A stretch of 64,000 nt of DNA. Origin: Tethya wilhelma (taxonomy: Eukaryota; Porifera; Demospongiae; Tethyida; Tethyidae). The stretch is taken from NCBI GenBank assembly GCA_964030475.1, contig CAXIPT010000026.1, positions 46,683 through 110,682 on the forward strand, written 5' to 3'. A program made the position numbers and the translations under genes. The notes under the pieces are model-generated. The model was not told the origin of the DNA. It did not search any database and saw nothing but the letters and a program-made list of their open reading frames with translations. Of the stretch, positions 34,635 to 46,736 are shown piece by piece. Positions within the stretch are counted from its first letter, which is position 1. Each line of letters opens with the position of its first letter.

Positions 34635-36369
34635 GTGGATTTGTCACATGAGAATGTCTTGTTTGGCAGTTCTATCAGATACGTAGCTATTCAAGTCGAG
34701 AGTCTGAGTTCTATCTACTACACAATGCAGAGGCAAACTTACACTAACCTTGCCGAATGGCTTGAAAGTATCCCGACTTTCATACAGCAACTCGAGAGAA
34801 ATCGTCACACTGATGACTTACTCTTAGCAAATCAGCTCAGTGGTCGATGTGAGGATTATCTGTCTCTCCTACATTGCCTCAAAGCCAGATCTGAGAAGGA
34901 ATTATTTCGTATGCAGCATGAGAACGACCCGGATATTCTTCGTCTTATTGAAAATTTCGACGGGCTCATATCTTCCTTATCTGATGATTACAGTCATTTT
35001 GCTGAATGGGTTTTGCGGTTAGTTGATGCGGAAGGTGAAAGTTCACTGATTAGTGATCCTGCAAGAATTCATCTGGGAGACCCATGTACTACATTCCCAA
35101 ATCACAATTAGAAGCACTTCTTGAGTTGAGATTTACTTATGAGAAGATAGCTAGACTCCTTAATATTTCTACTCGAACTTTGCTGCGTCGTCGTGCACAA
35201 TATGATCTACCCTTAGGACGTTTGTATACTGATATTACTGACCAGGAACTTGATGACACCATCAAAAGAATTTTAGAGGTATATTCTAGTATGGCATATA
35301 CAATACATTCATCTAGTTCACTAAATGAGGTACCCTATAGCTTGTCACCCATACCTCATTAGTGAACCGCGTATAACATAAAGGTCAACTATGTCCTACC
35401 TTCTCTGTTACTGTAGGTAACACCTAATTCTGGCCTACAAATGATAACCGGAGCTCTTCGAGGAAGAGACATATACATCCAAAGAGCCAAGATTCTGTCT
35501 TCTTTGCATCGTGTGGACCCTGTTGGTCGTTCCCTTCGCAGTCTAACAACAATTGTTCGTCGTAGTTATTCTGTACCAGGTCCTAATGCCTTATGGTAAG
35601 CTCTTAGTATGAGTCATTACGTCCGCAGGACTGAATCTTTGGTACTTTTACCATTTTAGGCACTTAGATGGCCATCACAAGCTCATTAGATGGAAATTAA
35701 TTGTTCATGAAGGTGAGTATAGGCTATTAAGTGTTGCATGAATACGTCCTGTGTATCAAAATTTAATGCATGCACAACCCATCAAGTCCTTTTATGGTAA
35801 AGGTCATCAAAGTTAAATGTAATTCTTACTGACTATATACATGTCAGTAATTTAATGATGATCCTTTGTCAACTGTTGTGAGTGATAACCTTGGTCATTG
35901 TATACCGGGCTGTATGCCTGATTAATTGCATTCCATAATTGTTTTCACACAGCTATAGATGGCTTATAACATACCTACACTGCTCTGACAATAATCTTGC
36001 TACCACTGTTTTGAAGATGCTTGCCAAGAGTACAACGTGCCTTCTCGGATCAGATGTGATCATGGAGTGGAGAATGTAGATGTTGCCAGGTGGATGATTG
36101 AAAATCGAGGATGCAATCGAAGAAGTGTGATTACTGGAAGTTCAGTTCATAATTCACGAATTGAGCGTTTGTGGAGAGATTTAAGAAGAGTTGTAATCCG
36201 ACATTTTGCAAACCTGTTCTATTTTATGGAAAGTTGTGGCATATTGGATCCGACGAATGATACACATATATTTGCTCTCCATTTTGTTTATTTGTCCAGA
36301 ATAAACAAAGCATTGAGTGAGTTCAAGATGCAATATATTCATCATCCAATGCGTACTCAGTGTAGTTAA
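34635..36369 (+). pseudogene. Integrase-core (rve-type DDE) transposase-like gene, frameshifted
   Basis: Pieces in order: an N-terminal helical region (34635-35080, SLSSIYYTMQRQTYTNLAEW); an HTH-like region in another frame (35083-35279, LEALLELRFTYEKIARLLNI and LYTDITDQELDDTI); after an intron, RGRDIYIQRAKILSSLHRVD and RRSYSVPGPNALW (35447-35595); LDGHHKLIRWKLIVHEG (35660-35711); [10 protein letters not shown] (about 35960); and the core end [37 protein letters not shown] (36037-36369, stop at 36367). This order matches a family of integrase-catalytic-domain proteins abundant in sponges and cnidarians. Frame changes near 35075, 35960 and 36010 suggest a decayed gene, although the catalytic region is well kept. 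Confidence 0.75.
35315..35367. repeat. Small foldback in an intron of the integrase-like gene
   Basis: gttcactaaatgaggta and its near complement tacctcattagtgaac flank a short loop. Confidence 0.6.
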
Positions 36370-37955
36370 GGCATGTCCTTAGTGTGGGTATTGATTGTTT
36401 CCTTCAACAAATGTGTAAGATTTGGAAGCTACTAAAGACATCAGTGGAGGTTAGCTAGCAATATAAACTGTTATGACTATTACTTCAACATTTGTTAAAT
36501 ATTTTAAACCGGAAGTGGTCACCTCACCACACCCCCTTTTCAATTAAATGAATATTTAATGAGATCACTATTTGTCTTGTATTTTGACTGCTCCCACTTC
36601 ATTGTTTAATGAAACCCAGTATATTTTTATACCAAGATGCTCTATTCTATGTGAGGCAATATAGTATAACTGGAAAATGTGCATTAATCTAAGTACTAGT
36701 AGCTTATAGGCAATTGTAGCACAAAAATACATGATTTTTTGGTACAATATTTGTTTATAGGCTATACTCACCTTCATCCCTGTATGGAGTACCAATTTTC
36801 CAGTTAGTACTAGTAACTTCATGCACTAGAGAATTTATTTAATCAATAAAAAGCTAACCTCCAATTGAAAGAACGCGCCGGAGTGAGGCATCTTTGTTGG
36901 CAACTATGCCTGTATTTAACCGCACGCGTATTCAACGGTCGCGTAATTTGTGATTTTTCGCATTTAATATTTTACAGCCATGTCGTTCGAGCTATAGACT
37001 TTAGACTTGCCATCCTGTTAGGTAAGGTAGAGCCCTACTAAAATAACAAGTTAGGATCGGGTCTGATTAGTAGGCGTGGAAATATAGGCTTTAGTCGCGA
37101 TCGAGGTGAGATCGAGACCTTCAGTTTTAAACGCACGTTTTTTTCCTAGTACTTTGCAGGAGAAGCTTGACGCTGGCTACGTAGGTGCAGCAAGGCTTAG
37201 GCTATACCTGCATGCAATCGCTTTTGTAGTCCTGCTTTGCAAGCTAGAAAAAAAGCCAAAAGTACGCTAATTTAGCGAACTTTCACGGCTTCTGTTTTGC
37301 AAGCTTTTTGAAGGAAGCAAAAGCTAAACACAGAATTGTTGATGTAGCTATGGTTTATTCCTACCATAACTAAGCTGAACTAGTGAGGAAAGATAGTAAC
37401 TTTCTCTATGCTTTCTCTAAAGAAGGAATAAAATAAGGCTGACTAAATTCTCATTAGTATGCATAAATTAATTATTCATGTTCAAAGCTTGTTCAATGCN
37501 CGTGAAAAGTTGGATAGGAGTTTCAAAGTTGTGAAGATCAATTTTTGGCACCATATGATCAAATTTTAGGAAAAAAAAATTAAGGAATTCGTATTGTGCG
37601 GGGAAAGGCTGCAAGAGTAGTAAACACTCCTATCACTTGACTGATGGGTCTGGGCCCAATAATGAGCAACAACAGTTTGAATAAGATGGGGCAAACAAGG
37701 AGACTGAAATCTTACCCTGGACCTTGTCAAACTACTCGAAGGTCTCCAATGTCAAGTGTGCTTCTAGCCAGAGTTTATTGTGAGGAAAGGTCTACTGATG
37801 TTGCTCAAAATATAGAAATGTTACTGCTTTATAGTCAGACCACAGTTGTGGCAAGTTGGCAATTATTGTTTGTAGAGTAGAAGCCATATTTAAATCAAAG
37901 GTGCATATATCTATGTAAATGCCTTAAAGTTTATATTTTATATAGTATAATTATA
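36370..37955. other. No gene seen
   Basis: AT-rich, with an N at 37500. No exon or element recognised. Confidence 0.35.
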
Positions 37956-37964
37956 GCTTTACTT

Positions 37965-38667
37965 TAGCCTCGTACCCAGGCCACTCCCTCTTTTTAGTGT
38001 TTCACGCTAAAAATCGGGAGGGCCTGGTACATGTCCTCACGTGAAGTACGTCAGATCCGCGTCATATTTAATTGGGCGTGGGCGTGTTGCATGCGCTAGG
38101 CACGAGTTCTATGTTGCGCCCACGCAAATAATTTTAGTTTTGCTGGCAAGCTCGCGGCAAGATGGCTGTTTTCCAGTATCAGGCAAGAAAATTTGTGACA
38201 AGACTCGAAAATTCGCTTCTTTTTCGTAAAAACAACGAAAGAATTTGTGTAAGTCAAGAAAGAAGCAAAAATAAAACTGTTTGAATTCCATTGGAGCCGT
38301 CTTGGACCTGCCACAAGCTCGAACCGTTTGCTACCTGTAGAAACAGAGTAAAATAAGCCTAAAAAACAGATTTAGCTCGCTATAGTGAAGCGCTAGGCAT
38401 GCTTGTAAGTGCTAGTCAGGCATTGCCTGACTCAGTAGACTGTAGGCCGGCTAGGGCCTAGTACAGTATAAGGCTCAATCTACTATTGTACAACTGCGTG
38501 GGCGCAAAAACCAATATTCTTAGGCACTACAGGTGATGTAATGGCTTCGCCCACGCTCACTAATTACTGTTCGACCACTGTTCGACCTCACGTGATTACA
38601 TGTACCAGGCCCTCCCGATTTTTAGCGTGAAACACTAAAAAGAGGGAGTGGCCTGGGTACGAGGCTA
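37965..38667. mobile_element. MULE-like MITE with 70-bp perfect TIRs and 9-bp target duplication
   Basis: Left end TAGCCTCGTACCCAGGCCAC; the right end is its exact complement for about 70 bp (to tggtacatgt). The 9-bp direct repeats gctttactt are at 37956-37964 and 38668-38676. Length 703 bp. The interior is non-coding with cacgtga motifs near both arms. The identical arms imply a recent insertion. Confidence 0.88.
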
Positions 38668-38711
38668 GCTTTACTTACTGGTGTGGTTTAACCACACCAG
38701 TAAGTAAAGCT
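38667..38711. repeat. Perfect 45-bp palindrome
   Basis: Two 22-base arms (agctttacttactggtgtgg plus tt, and complement) around a single central T. The right target-site copy of the MULE-like element lies in its left arm. Confidence 0.9.
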
Positions 38712-39136
38712 ATTATTTAGGTTTCCTGAGAGTGTTGTATGTCTTCCTGATTGTGCACCCATGCACACTAGTTAGTGACATAGTTTTGCAAATCATGTAG
38801 ATGAGAACTCTGACAGTGATGTATGCTCTGAATACAGTCTGGATGGTTATTTTTCTGTTGATTTCATGAGTAAAACAAAGAGTAAATACTCAGGACAGTA
38901 CTTGTTTCAAGCAAGACAGTCTCAGTGTCAGATACTGAGACATAGTCTTGACTCACAGGATGAAGATGACATGGATATCATGATGAACACTAGAGACATG
39001 CTTCTACCACCAAGTCCCCAGAATTTTGTATTCTAGAGTTGAATCCACTCCACATAGGCTTCTATTAGTATTCTATTGATGATTGTGGGTTAATATGTGC
39101 ATTATTGTTCATTTTCTTTATTGTCAATCTTTTTCA

Positions 39137-40885
39137 GGTGACTGTTGTCATGTGTTAGTTAGGAAAACTAACACACAGACTGGTGAGATAGAATACATGT
39201 CTCCCATAGAAGGTTAGTGTATTGGAGTTTTTTTGTGGTTATCTTATATTTACATGTAGTCTTATAACACATTGTAGGCAGCGAATTAAATTTGTGGAAA
39301 GGATGCTGTGCCTCCAAGTGTGATGATAGAGTGTTAATGGGTTGTGTAGCAATGAGTCGATATCACAGTGTCAGTACTTACAAGTGGCATCAAAATAGAG
39401 ATGTCATGACTGAGGAAACACCACTGTATTACACATATCATGAAGCGGCCTACATATGTCAAGTGATAGCTGCAAGCTCTCAACAGACAACAGATTATGA
39501 CAGGTAAATAATAAAATGCAAACGGTATTCAACATACTTTCTCCATCAAAGGTTGTGGTGAAGATATATGTTTATCGCTTACATTGGATCACCATACTAC
39601 TGGTAGTTGCAGTAGTCAGCCAGGTATAACAGTTGTAGTATGCAGTACAACATAAAAATTATAATAATTATGTGTGTAGATGTGCGTAAAGTAGATGGTC
39701 GGGAGAGTGATCCTGATATGACGATGGAGCATTTGCAGGATGAGTCTAAGTCTATCTCTAGTACACATGCTACAACTCATTGTAAGTATGATGGTTTGTG
39801 ATTTGTGTTGAACTTTTCCTACATATGATAACAGCCCCACTGACTGTTGATAAAACTGACTTTTGTGCAATAAAGTCTAATCTGAACACATTCGGTACAT
39901 TTATTGTTTGTTGTCTTTTTTTTAAAAAAAATTATAGGAATTATTATTACCCCTCAAATCTCTAAGAACTAAAGATGCTTGAACTTGCTCAAGGCACATT
40001 TGGAAAAGCACTCTGGAGAGGTAGTACAGTGGCTGCAAAGGTCCTGCCCATTGCAGGTTCATCCCGTATTATTGAGAAAGAGCTTTCAGTGTGTACTGGT
40101 TAAATGTCAAGTGTTAACATTTTGCAACAATGTCATGTATTAATTTTTAATGTAATAGTAATTTGGATCATCCAAATCTAACTATGCTGGGATTCAAGTC
40201 TGAATCATCTCACTCACTATTATCACTAATTTAATCAAAGGAAAGGACGTACACAATCTCAACTTCAACAAGTCAAGTCCCAAGGTCTGCACAATTTCAT
40301 ATAAATTAATTTGTAATTTAATGTACTTTATAAACTTATGACCTTTGTAGTTGACATTGAATGACAAACTGATAATAGTGTGCAGAGAAGGTATCTCAAC
40401 CTGTATAAATCACACACACTTTAAAACAACACAATCAATCACTCATAATCATGTGTTAGGTTGTTTTCATAAACATACCAATAAATTTCCTGCATGACTT
40501 CAAGTCCTATGAATAACTGGATGGCTAGCTGTGCGTAGACCTTGGTAGAGATGTGCGCTGATTTTGGTTTGGCTATCTCTCTTCAAACCACCAATGCTTT
40601 TGAAACAGCCACTGTGCGTTCTGGAACTCCGGAATTCCAAGCTTCCAGTTGTGAGGGGAGACCTTTACTGAGAAGTGTGATGTGTATGCTCTTAGAGGAG
40701 TAATGACAGAGCTTTTTGGAGAGAAGCCTCTATGGCTGCTTACACAAGGTTGGTTGTCAAGGGGCAATTTCCAGAAATTGGACATGTCCCTGAGGGTGTT
40801 AAACCTCTGATACAACTTTGTTTTCAACCAGTTGACAAAAGAGGTGACATTGCTTGTGTACTTGGTCAGCTTATTCAATTATCAT
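39137..40885 (+). pseudogene. Decayed Ig-like / protein kinase gene
   Basis: Upstream exons DCCHVLVRKTNTQTGEIEYM (about 39140-39210) and 39278-39503 (LMGCVAMSRYHSVSTYKWHQ ... AYICQVIA, with a C-W-C spacing like an Ig domain). Two further candidate exons lie near 39680-39780 and 39835-39889. Kinase pieces: Gly-loop and VAAK lysine (AQGTFGKALWRGSTVAAK, about 39987-40040); LDHPNLTMLGF (about 40165); LTLNDKLIIVCREG (about 40353); CADFGLAISLQTTNAFETAT (about 40553), where the DFG is intact; then KCDVYAL and PEIGHVPEGVKPLIQLCF (to about 40840). Frame changes between pieces, a missing HRD loop and several stops indicate a pseudogene of a receptor-type or TKL kinase. Confidence 0.7.
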
Positions 40886-41204
40886 AGCTTAATTAAGCTG
40901 AGTATAGCAACTCTCCCTTTCCTTGCACACAGCTTTCACTTTAAACATAATTTTTGTTCAAAACACTTATTGTGCTATAATTGTGCTATAATTGTGCTTT
41001 CCATAATCTGTAGCAACATGATTGTGGTCAATTTTGTGACTAGATAACAATCCATATGTGCATCCATACACATGTACAATTGTACGCATGTGTACTGAAG
41101 GTCTTTTTAGAACACAGTTTAATTGTAAAGTACATATTGTCTGAGTTCATTTTAACAATTATTGGGGGACATGACACTCAATCTCACCAACTAAATTTGT
41201 GTAG

Positions 41205-41465
41205 AGATCCAGGGCTGTATATGCATCTGTTGATTCTTCCCAGTTATTCTCCTCAATCAATGTTAGCAAGCTTGCTACTCGTCAGGACACTATATTGAGC
41301 AAGATGTATCATCACATCCCTATGCCCACAAAAGAAACGAGTTGACTGTGGAAGCAGGTTGCATTCTTCGGGGAATACAAGTGGTCATGCTTAGAAAGTT
41401 TCAAGAGAAATTGTTGACTGAACTATATCAAGATCACCCTGGTATTTGTAAGATGAAGAGCATTG
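41205..41465 (+). pseudogene. Ty3/gypsy integrase N-terminal (H2C2) fragment
   Basis: HPYAHKRNELTVEAGCILRG followed by LRKFQEKLLTELYQDHPGIC matches the region just before and into the integrase zinc finger of gypsy elements (xRNELxVExGCILxG ... LHxxHPGIxxMK). Preceded by an RQDTILSKMYHHI-like piece. No other part of the element nearby. Confidence 0.65.
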
Positions 41466-41965
41466 AACATACAGTGCAACAGAGGAAAAGAGCAAAATTC
41501 TGAAGTTTTGCTTGAAATCTGAGTATATCTTCTATTGAATGAATATGATCATAATTATGAACAGATGGAGTGGTCACTTATGAGATATCTATATGTGGGA
41601 GGGGCTGTTAATTACAGAGATGGAAGTGCCTACCATTTGTAAGCAAAGGTAGGCAAAAAATGCTAGGGATTAGACTAAGGAACCTAACTATATTTTGCTT
41701 TTTCCAATCTATCATCCAAGTTTAGGAAGACTATTTGAGAAATAACTGCAAATGTGCAAAACCATGATTTTTTGCATTGAAAAACGCTCGCGATTAAAAT
41801 ATAATATAAACTAAGTTGCCCTGGGAGTTAAGAACTAATTTTGCATTTTCAGATAGTAGATGAAGTGTGTGCCAGTGTGGGATTGGAATATGGTAGTCTG
41901 GTAAGGTGTCGTTACTTGACTTAGTATTTCAACTTCTTTAGATTTAGAACATGTTCACTAAATAT

Positions 41966-42856
41966 TTTCCCAGTACGGTAGTACTGGGTAAATAGGAATG
42001 GCATGGATGGCCCGTTAGCGCAATATAAATATTCACGCAAATTACTCTGCAAAAACTGAGCCCTTGGCACTAAAAGGCTTCTCAAGCTATTATTTACATA
42101 GCTCTTTCTCTTTCTAATGAACCCAAAAACATGTATGCAAAACCTCCAATTTTCTCCATCTTCTCTTCTCTCAAAGAGCATTCACTTTTATAAGCTGTTT
42201 CTTGAACAAACAAACTTGGTTTCTTTGGGTTCAATCACTTTTGCCATTGGTTTTTTGTGTCTCTCATTGAGTCGCTAGATACAAGGCGAAAAGCGCCTTC
42301 TCCATATGGCAGCCATTAATTTCTAAACTCATGCATTATTTATAAGCTAGCTAACTTAACGACCCTTTCCATATTCAAGTGTGCGTTATTTGGAATTTAT
42401 TGCAAACATGTGCCACAAAACTGTCCTTCTCTGGCTCAATTCTTCAGTAGGGAAGTTATCTGCAGCTAACAACAAGACACACATAATTGATATTTATCAC
42501 ATTCAGCTTGGAATTTCAAAGTTTTAGCTGTCTGAAAGGCATGACTTAGTACGGTACTGGTTGGCATGCAAGTGTTCTCAGTGCTCAGGCTGAAGACTAA
42601 ATTTCACTGATAACTATAAACAATTATTCAAAAAAATAGAATAAACAAGTACAGAATAATGGTTGTCTGATAACCTTAATAAGGTTATTCAATAAGGTTG
42701 TCAGATTGAGCGAGTTCATTCCTGTGTCTATGTCATTGAGCTCAGTAGGGATATGAACTGAACTCCTCACTCAATCTGACAACCATTCCTATCTTGTTTG
42801 CTCGCTTTTTTTACCATTTGGCCATTCCTATGTGTGATTTACATTTCTATACTTGT
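41966..42856 (-). mobile_element. Composite foldback-hairpin element, copy D
   Basis: Minus orientation: the hairpin end at 41966-41990, the body to about 42560, a spacer, then a foldback at about 42645-42855 whose arms contain ggttgtcagattgagcgag and complement. The foldback differs from copies A/B, so it is a second subfamily. Confidence 0.7.
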
Positions 42857-43056
42857 GTTAGTTTGGTACTTTAGCAATGGGTTTAGGCCATGTTTTTGGG
42901 CTCATTAGAAAGAGAACAAGCTAAATAAATAGTAGCTTGATAAGTCTTTAGTGCCAAACACTCAAGTGTTTGCAGAGTTACTGGCGTGAATACTTATATT
43001 GCGTTAATGGACTATCCGTGACTTTTTTGTGTACCCAGTACTACCATACTGGGAAT
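42856..43056 (+). mobile_element. Hairpin-ended repeat, 5'-truncated copy E
   Basis: From gttagtttggtactttagc to CCCAGTACTACCATACTGGG and AAT. It abuts copy D in opposite orientation. Confidence 0.7.
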
Positions 43057-43860
43057 AAATTCTACTTGGTACACTTGAAATGATTCGAAAACTTGGCTAA
43101 AAAATATTCTTTACATATCATGATATGCAAACCCTGTATACACCGCTTTCCACTCTATGCACTCAAGTTTACACTGGATTCCAAATCATCCTATGAGAGA
43201 TGTCTCCTCGAAGATTAGGCTCATTTTGCTTGCTGAATAGGAAGATTTAAGTGGCCTAGGAGTTGAAGGAGCAGGGAACTCTGAACTCGTGAGTTGGAGT
43301 CTGATTGTCCATATCTAGCTCTTGAGCTATTACGCTGTCGTACCTCCTTTAGGCTCAGTACCTAGTAATGAAAAGACACGTGTATTTTGCTTTCAAATTA
43401 AAAGGCACACGGCTATCGTACCTCCTGTGGGAACAAGGGATTGTCTCAATTTCGGCACAAGACTACTTTATTTTTAATACCCAACTGTTGGCCAGCAGTC
43501 TAGTTTGAGTTACCTGTCTGTTAAAGTTCAATCCACTGCTTAGCCAACTGATTAGTAGGAATTTGAACCAATGAAGCTAAACGGTATACTATTGTACAGA
43601 TGATTGCTTTTATGACACTAAGGATCCATATGAGGGATCAAGCCTGAATAAAAATGAAGTAGTCATGTACCGAAATAGAGACAATGCCTTGATCCGATAC
43701 TTTTAGCACGCTGCCATTTCTACACTACTTTTTTTTGAAGTTATTATAGCTTGTGATCAGCAACAAGTATAATAAAAAAAATACAACATAGTGGTGCATA
43801 CATTAATGGTAAAATATTGCATGAACAAATAGTCCATATTAAATATGTATGCTTTAATAA
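43057..43860. other. No gene seen
   Basis: Contains a diffuse inverted repeat (gtcgtacctccttt near 43340 and repeated cgtacctcc near 43418) but no coding sequence. Confidence 0.3.
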
Positions 43861-43904
43861 TGTGGTATGTCAATAATCATAATAGTATGGTTGTCACATA
43901 GGTG

Positions 43905-44345
43905 TGGAGTTACAGAAGAGACTACTAACATCACTGAGGCTCATGGTGCCGACAGTGAGACTGCTGCTAGCTCTAACGTCTTCCATGTTGCTGGTGACAA
44001 GACCAATGAGACCATCTCCATTGATGAACACACTGCTGATCATGAGAAGACCTCCATTGGTGAACACACTGATGCCATTGGTGAACACACTGCTATTCAT
44101 AAAGAGACCATTTCCAACATACTACTGAGACCATCTTCCTTAGTGAACAGACCATTGAGACCACCTTCCTTGGTGAACAGACTGCCCTTGGTAAAAAAGA
44201 CCACTGAGACCTCCCTTGGTAAAAAAGACTGCTGGGACCTCCCTTAGTGAACAGACCATTAAGACCACTTCCCTTTGGCAGACCGCTGAGACCTCCTTGT
44301 TAAACAGACCATTGAGATCACCTCCCTAGGTGAACAGACCACTGG
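43905..44345 (+). repeat. Degenerate coding-like minisatellite (Thr/Glu/His-rich)
   Basis: Repeats of about 30-33 bp with the core gaacagaccattgagacc / tggtgaacacactg. One frame stays open for 126 residues (43867-44247) and reads SIGEHTDAIGEHTAIHKET. No start or domain supports a real gene. Confidence 0.6.
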
Positions 44346-44399
44346 TGCTAGTGCACAACCACTAGTAATAGAGGGAGACATAGAAGGCAGAGGGGAACA

Positions 44400-44760
44400 G
44401 AAGGACAAAGGCTCAATGTATTAAGACATAGATGATAGGCAAAGGAAGAAGCACAAGGTTTTTGCTTATAAATAGTTCATTCACTTTTTCCATCAACTCA
44501 TTGTTAATTTACTTTTTCCCTTTTTTGCATGTTTACTCAGGTTTCCCATTAGCTTTGTGTTCATTTACTTTCCCATCAATTTAATATTCACTTCAAATTC
44601 TTAATTTACTCAGGTTTTTAATCAACTTTGTGTTCATTTACTTTCCCATCAACTTTTGTTCATTTACATTTTTCATCAACTTAACAGTTTTCAGTCTTGT
44701 GATTTTTGATTAAATTTTGATGTGCCTATAAAATCTTTCATTTCTATTTGTATCAGTGAC
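44400..44760 (+). repeat. T-rich degenerate repeat
   Basis: Repeated ttcatttactttcccatcaa units of about 50-60 bp. Non-coding. Confidence 0.5.
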
Positions 44761-44942
44761 CCTTATTATAGCCCATCATATTTCAAACTAAGCTTAATAC
44801 TACTATTGAGAGAAGTCTCTGCACTTTATCCAAGTATTCTTCTATGCAAAGAAGTTGCAACAGAATGGGAAAAACAGGTCCGCCTTGAACAATACTCATA
44901 GCAACTAGAAATCAAATTATCCTCACTCTATATATACGTACA

Positions 44943-45655
44943 TTAAGGCCGAGACTCTTGTTCAGGTCCACTTGGAGGCTGAAACATGAGTTTAGGTCCA
45001 CTTGGAGGCCAAGACTTGTTCAGGTCCACTTGGAGGCTGAGGTTCAGGTCCACTTCGATGATAATCAGGTCGACTTGGAGGACGAGACTCTTGTTCAGGT
45101 TCACTTGGACATCATGATGAGGTCCACTTTCAGACTCAGACTGAGACTCATGTTGAGGTTCATCTACTGACTTATGTTGATGGCCAACTTGGGACTTTGA
45201 CAGAATTGTTGTCTTCGGATGTGGTGCTATCACTATAACTAGGCAGATGCAAAGCTTCAATGGGACAAGCCTGAGCGAGGTTAATATTAGTTTATATAAT
45301 AGTAATAAATGTAACAAAATTAATGTTAGTAGCAAGAATTATTATTGATTAGTAATGGGAGTTTGTGTTGAGAGCAAAGAATCAGAATCGAGCGTGTGTT
45401 GCAAATCTCCCATCATCATACATCAACAGATGCCTGAAGTAATTGCCAATGGGAACATAATTACATCGTTGGGCAAGAAAATCTGCTCTTCCTGTTGGAA
45501 ATAGTGGGGAATGCAAGTATCCCTCAGTGTTGAATTTGTTGATGGGAGCTCCTCCAATAGTGGGCCACATGAGATAGAACAAGATTGTCGATCTTGCACA
45601 GCTTGCTGAATGGTTTCTTGTTCTGTGCTCTGGTGTGCTGCATTTGGAACAAATG
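44943..45655 (-). repeat. Inverted duplicate, left arm (Helitron fragment plus minisatellite)
   Basis: Matches 47696-48416 in opposite orientation, from the Helitron-like stretch through an aataataattcttgctact link to a minisatellite with the core aggtccacttggaggc. Substitutions and small indels are scattered. Confidence 0.85.
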
Positions 45656-46070
45656 AGCTTGACAGCTGTGCTGTGTATGGATCTTGCTCCGGCACTTGAG
45701 GTGACTGAGCAGTAGATGAGGGGTCATCAGGTTGAATGGATGTTAGTGAGGAGAGGGTTCCATCTTTAGGCAGCTGACAAAGAGCATCTTCATTCATACA
45801 AACTTGATTAGGTACTGGTTGTTTTCAAACAGCCAGTTCAACGCTTACTCAACAACATGCCTACAGACACAGAAATCTTGATGTGTTTTATTGTTCCTTC
45901 TCCTTTCTCACAACCAGTACATTAATGTCTGATGGTAACCTTGGAAGGCTGGTGGCAAAAAATGATAGCACATCCTGTGGAACATGTCCACTGTATCCAT
46001 ACTGGCCATGAGGTAGCCTGTAGATGGACATGATTAGCATCACACTTGATATGAGCATCTAATCAACCTG
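45360..46070 (-). pseudogene. Helitron (DUF6570/Helitron-like N) protein fragment
   Basis: Minus-strand pieces in changing frames: MSIYRLPHGQYGYSGHVPQD (about 46030), MNEDALCQLPKDGTLSSLT (45797), a stretch ending SSFVPNAAHQSTEQETIQQ, then PTIGGAPINKFNTEGYLHSP and FPTGRADFLA...GNYFRHLLMYDDGRFATH (to about 45385). This order is diagnostic of the region upstream of the Helitron Rep/helicase. Rep, helicase and both ends are absent, and stops occur near 45880-45910. Confidence 0.8.
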
Positions 46071-46133
46071 TGTCAGTCCCTATAATTTTACCAAAAAGGA
46101 TCAATAACAATGTATAATGCATAGAATAATAAT

Positions 46134-46736
46134 TACAAGGAGTGTGGCTCGCTTCGCTCACCACGCTCCTTGCTTGTGTGTGAAGTATACTAATGTTACT
46201 CCTAGATGCATGCAAGCACAGGCATCTGTATAGTAATAACTGGGCAGTAAAAGGTAACAACACATACAATTTTTCATGCAAGTTGCAATTTGGCCAGCTC
46301 AGCAATTTACCTCCCTACGTGACGTTACAGACGACCCTTTCCGACTTCCGCCATTTTTGTAATCAGCTGGCAAAAAACTTGTGATCTGGCTAGCTATATT
46401 TCGTGTATATAGCAACAGAGAAGCAGACTCTTAGAAGCGAAAGCTCTCCCTTTGCTACGTTTCTTTTGTGAAAGATTGGCTGCTGTACTGAACTTCTTGG
46501 TCAGATACGGATGCCACTGGTAAGCCTTGTTAGCGATCTCAAAAACAGTCAGCCTTACTTGTAGTGCTTGTGATTCTGGCACTATCTAAGCTAGCTGTCT
46601 AGGCACACTTTTCGTGACCTGCATTTTCTACAGTCCAGAGAAAAAGTGGCATTTCAGCTTGAGGTTGTATCACTTCCGGTGAACTCCCGTAACACACAGA
46701 CACACGGACGGACACACAAAACTTTGCTTATAATAT
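46134..46736 (+). repeat. Dispersed repeat S2, copy
   Basis: From caaggagtgtggctcgcttc to cacacaaaactttgcttata. Aligns in reverse to 20545-21247. No coding sequence. Confidence 0.6.
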
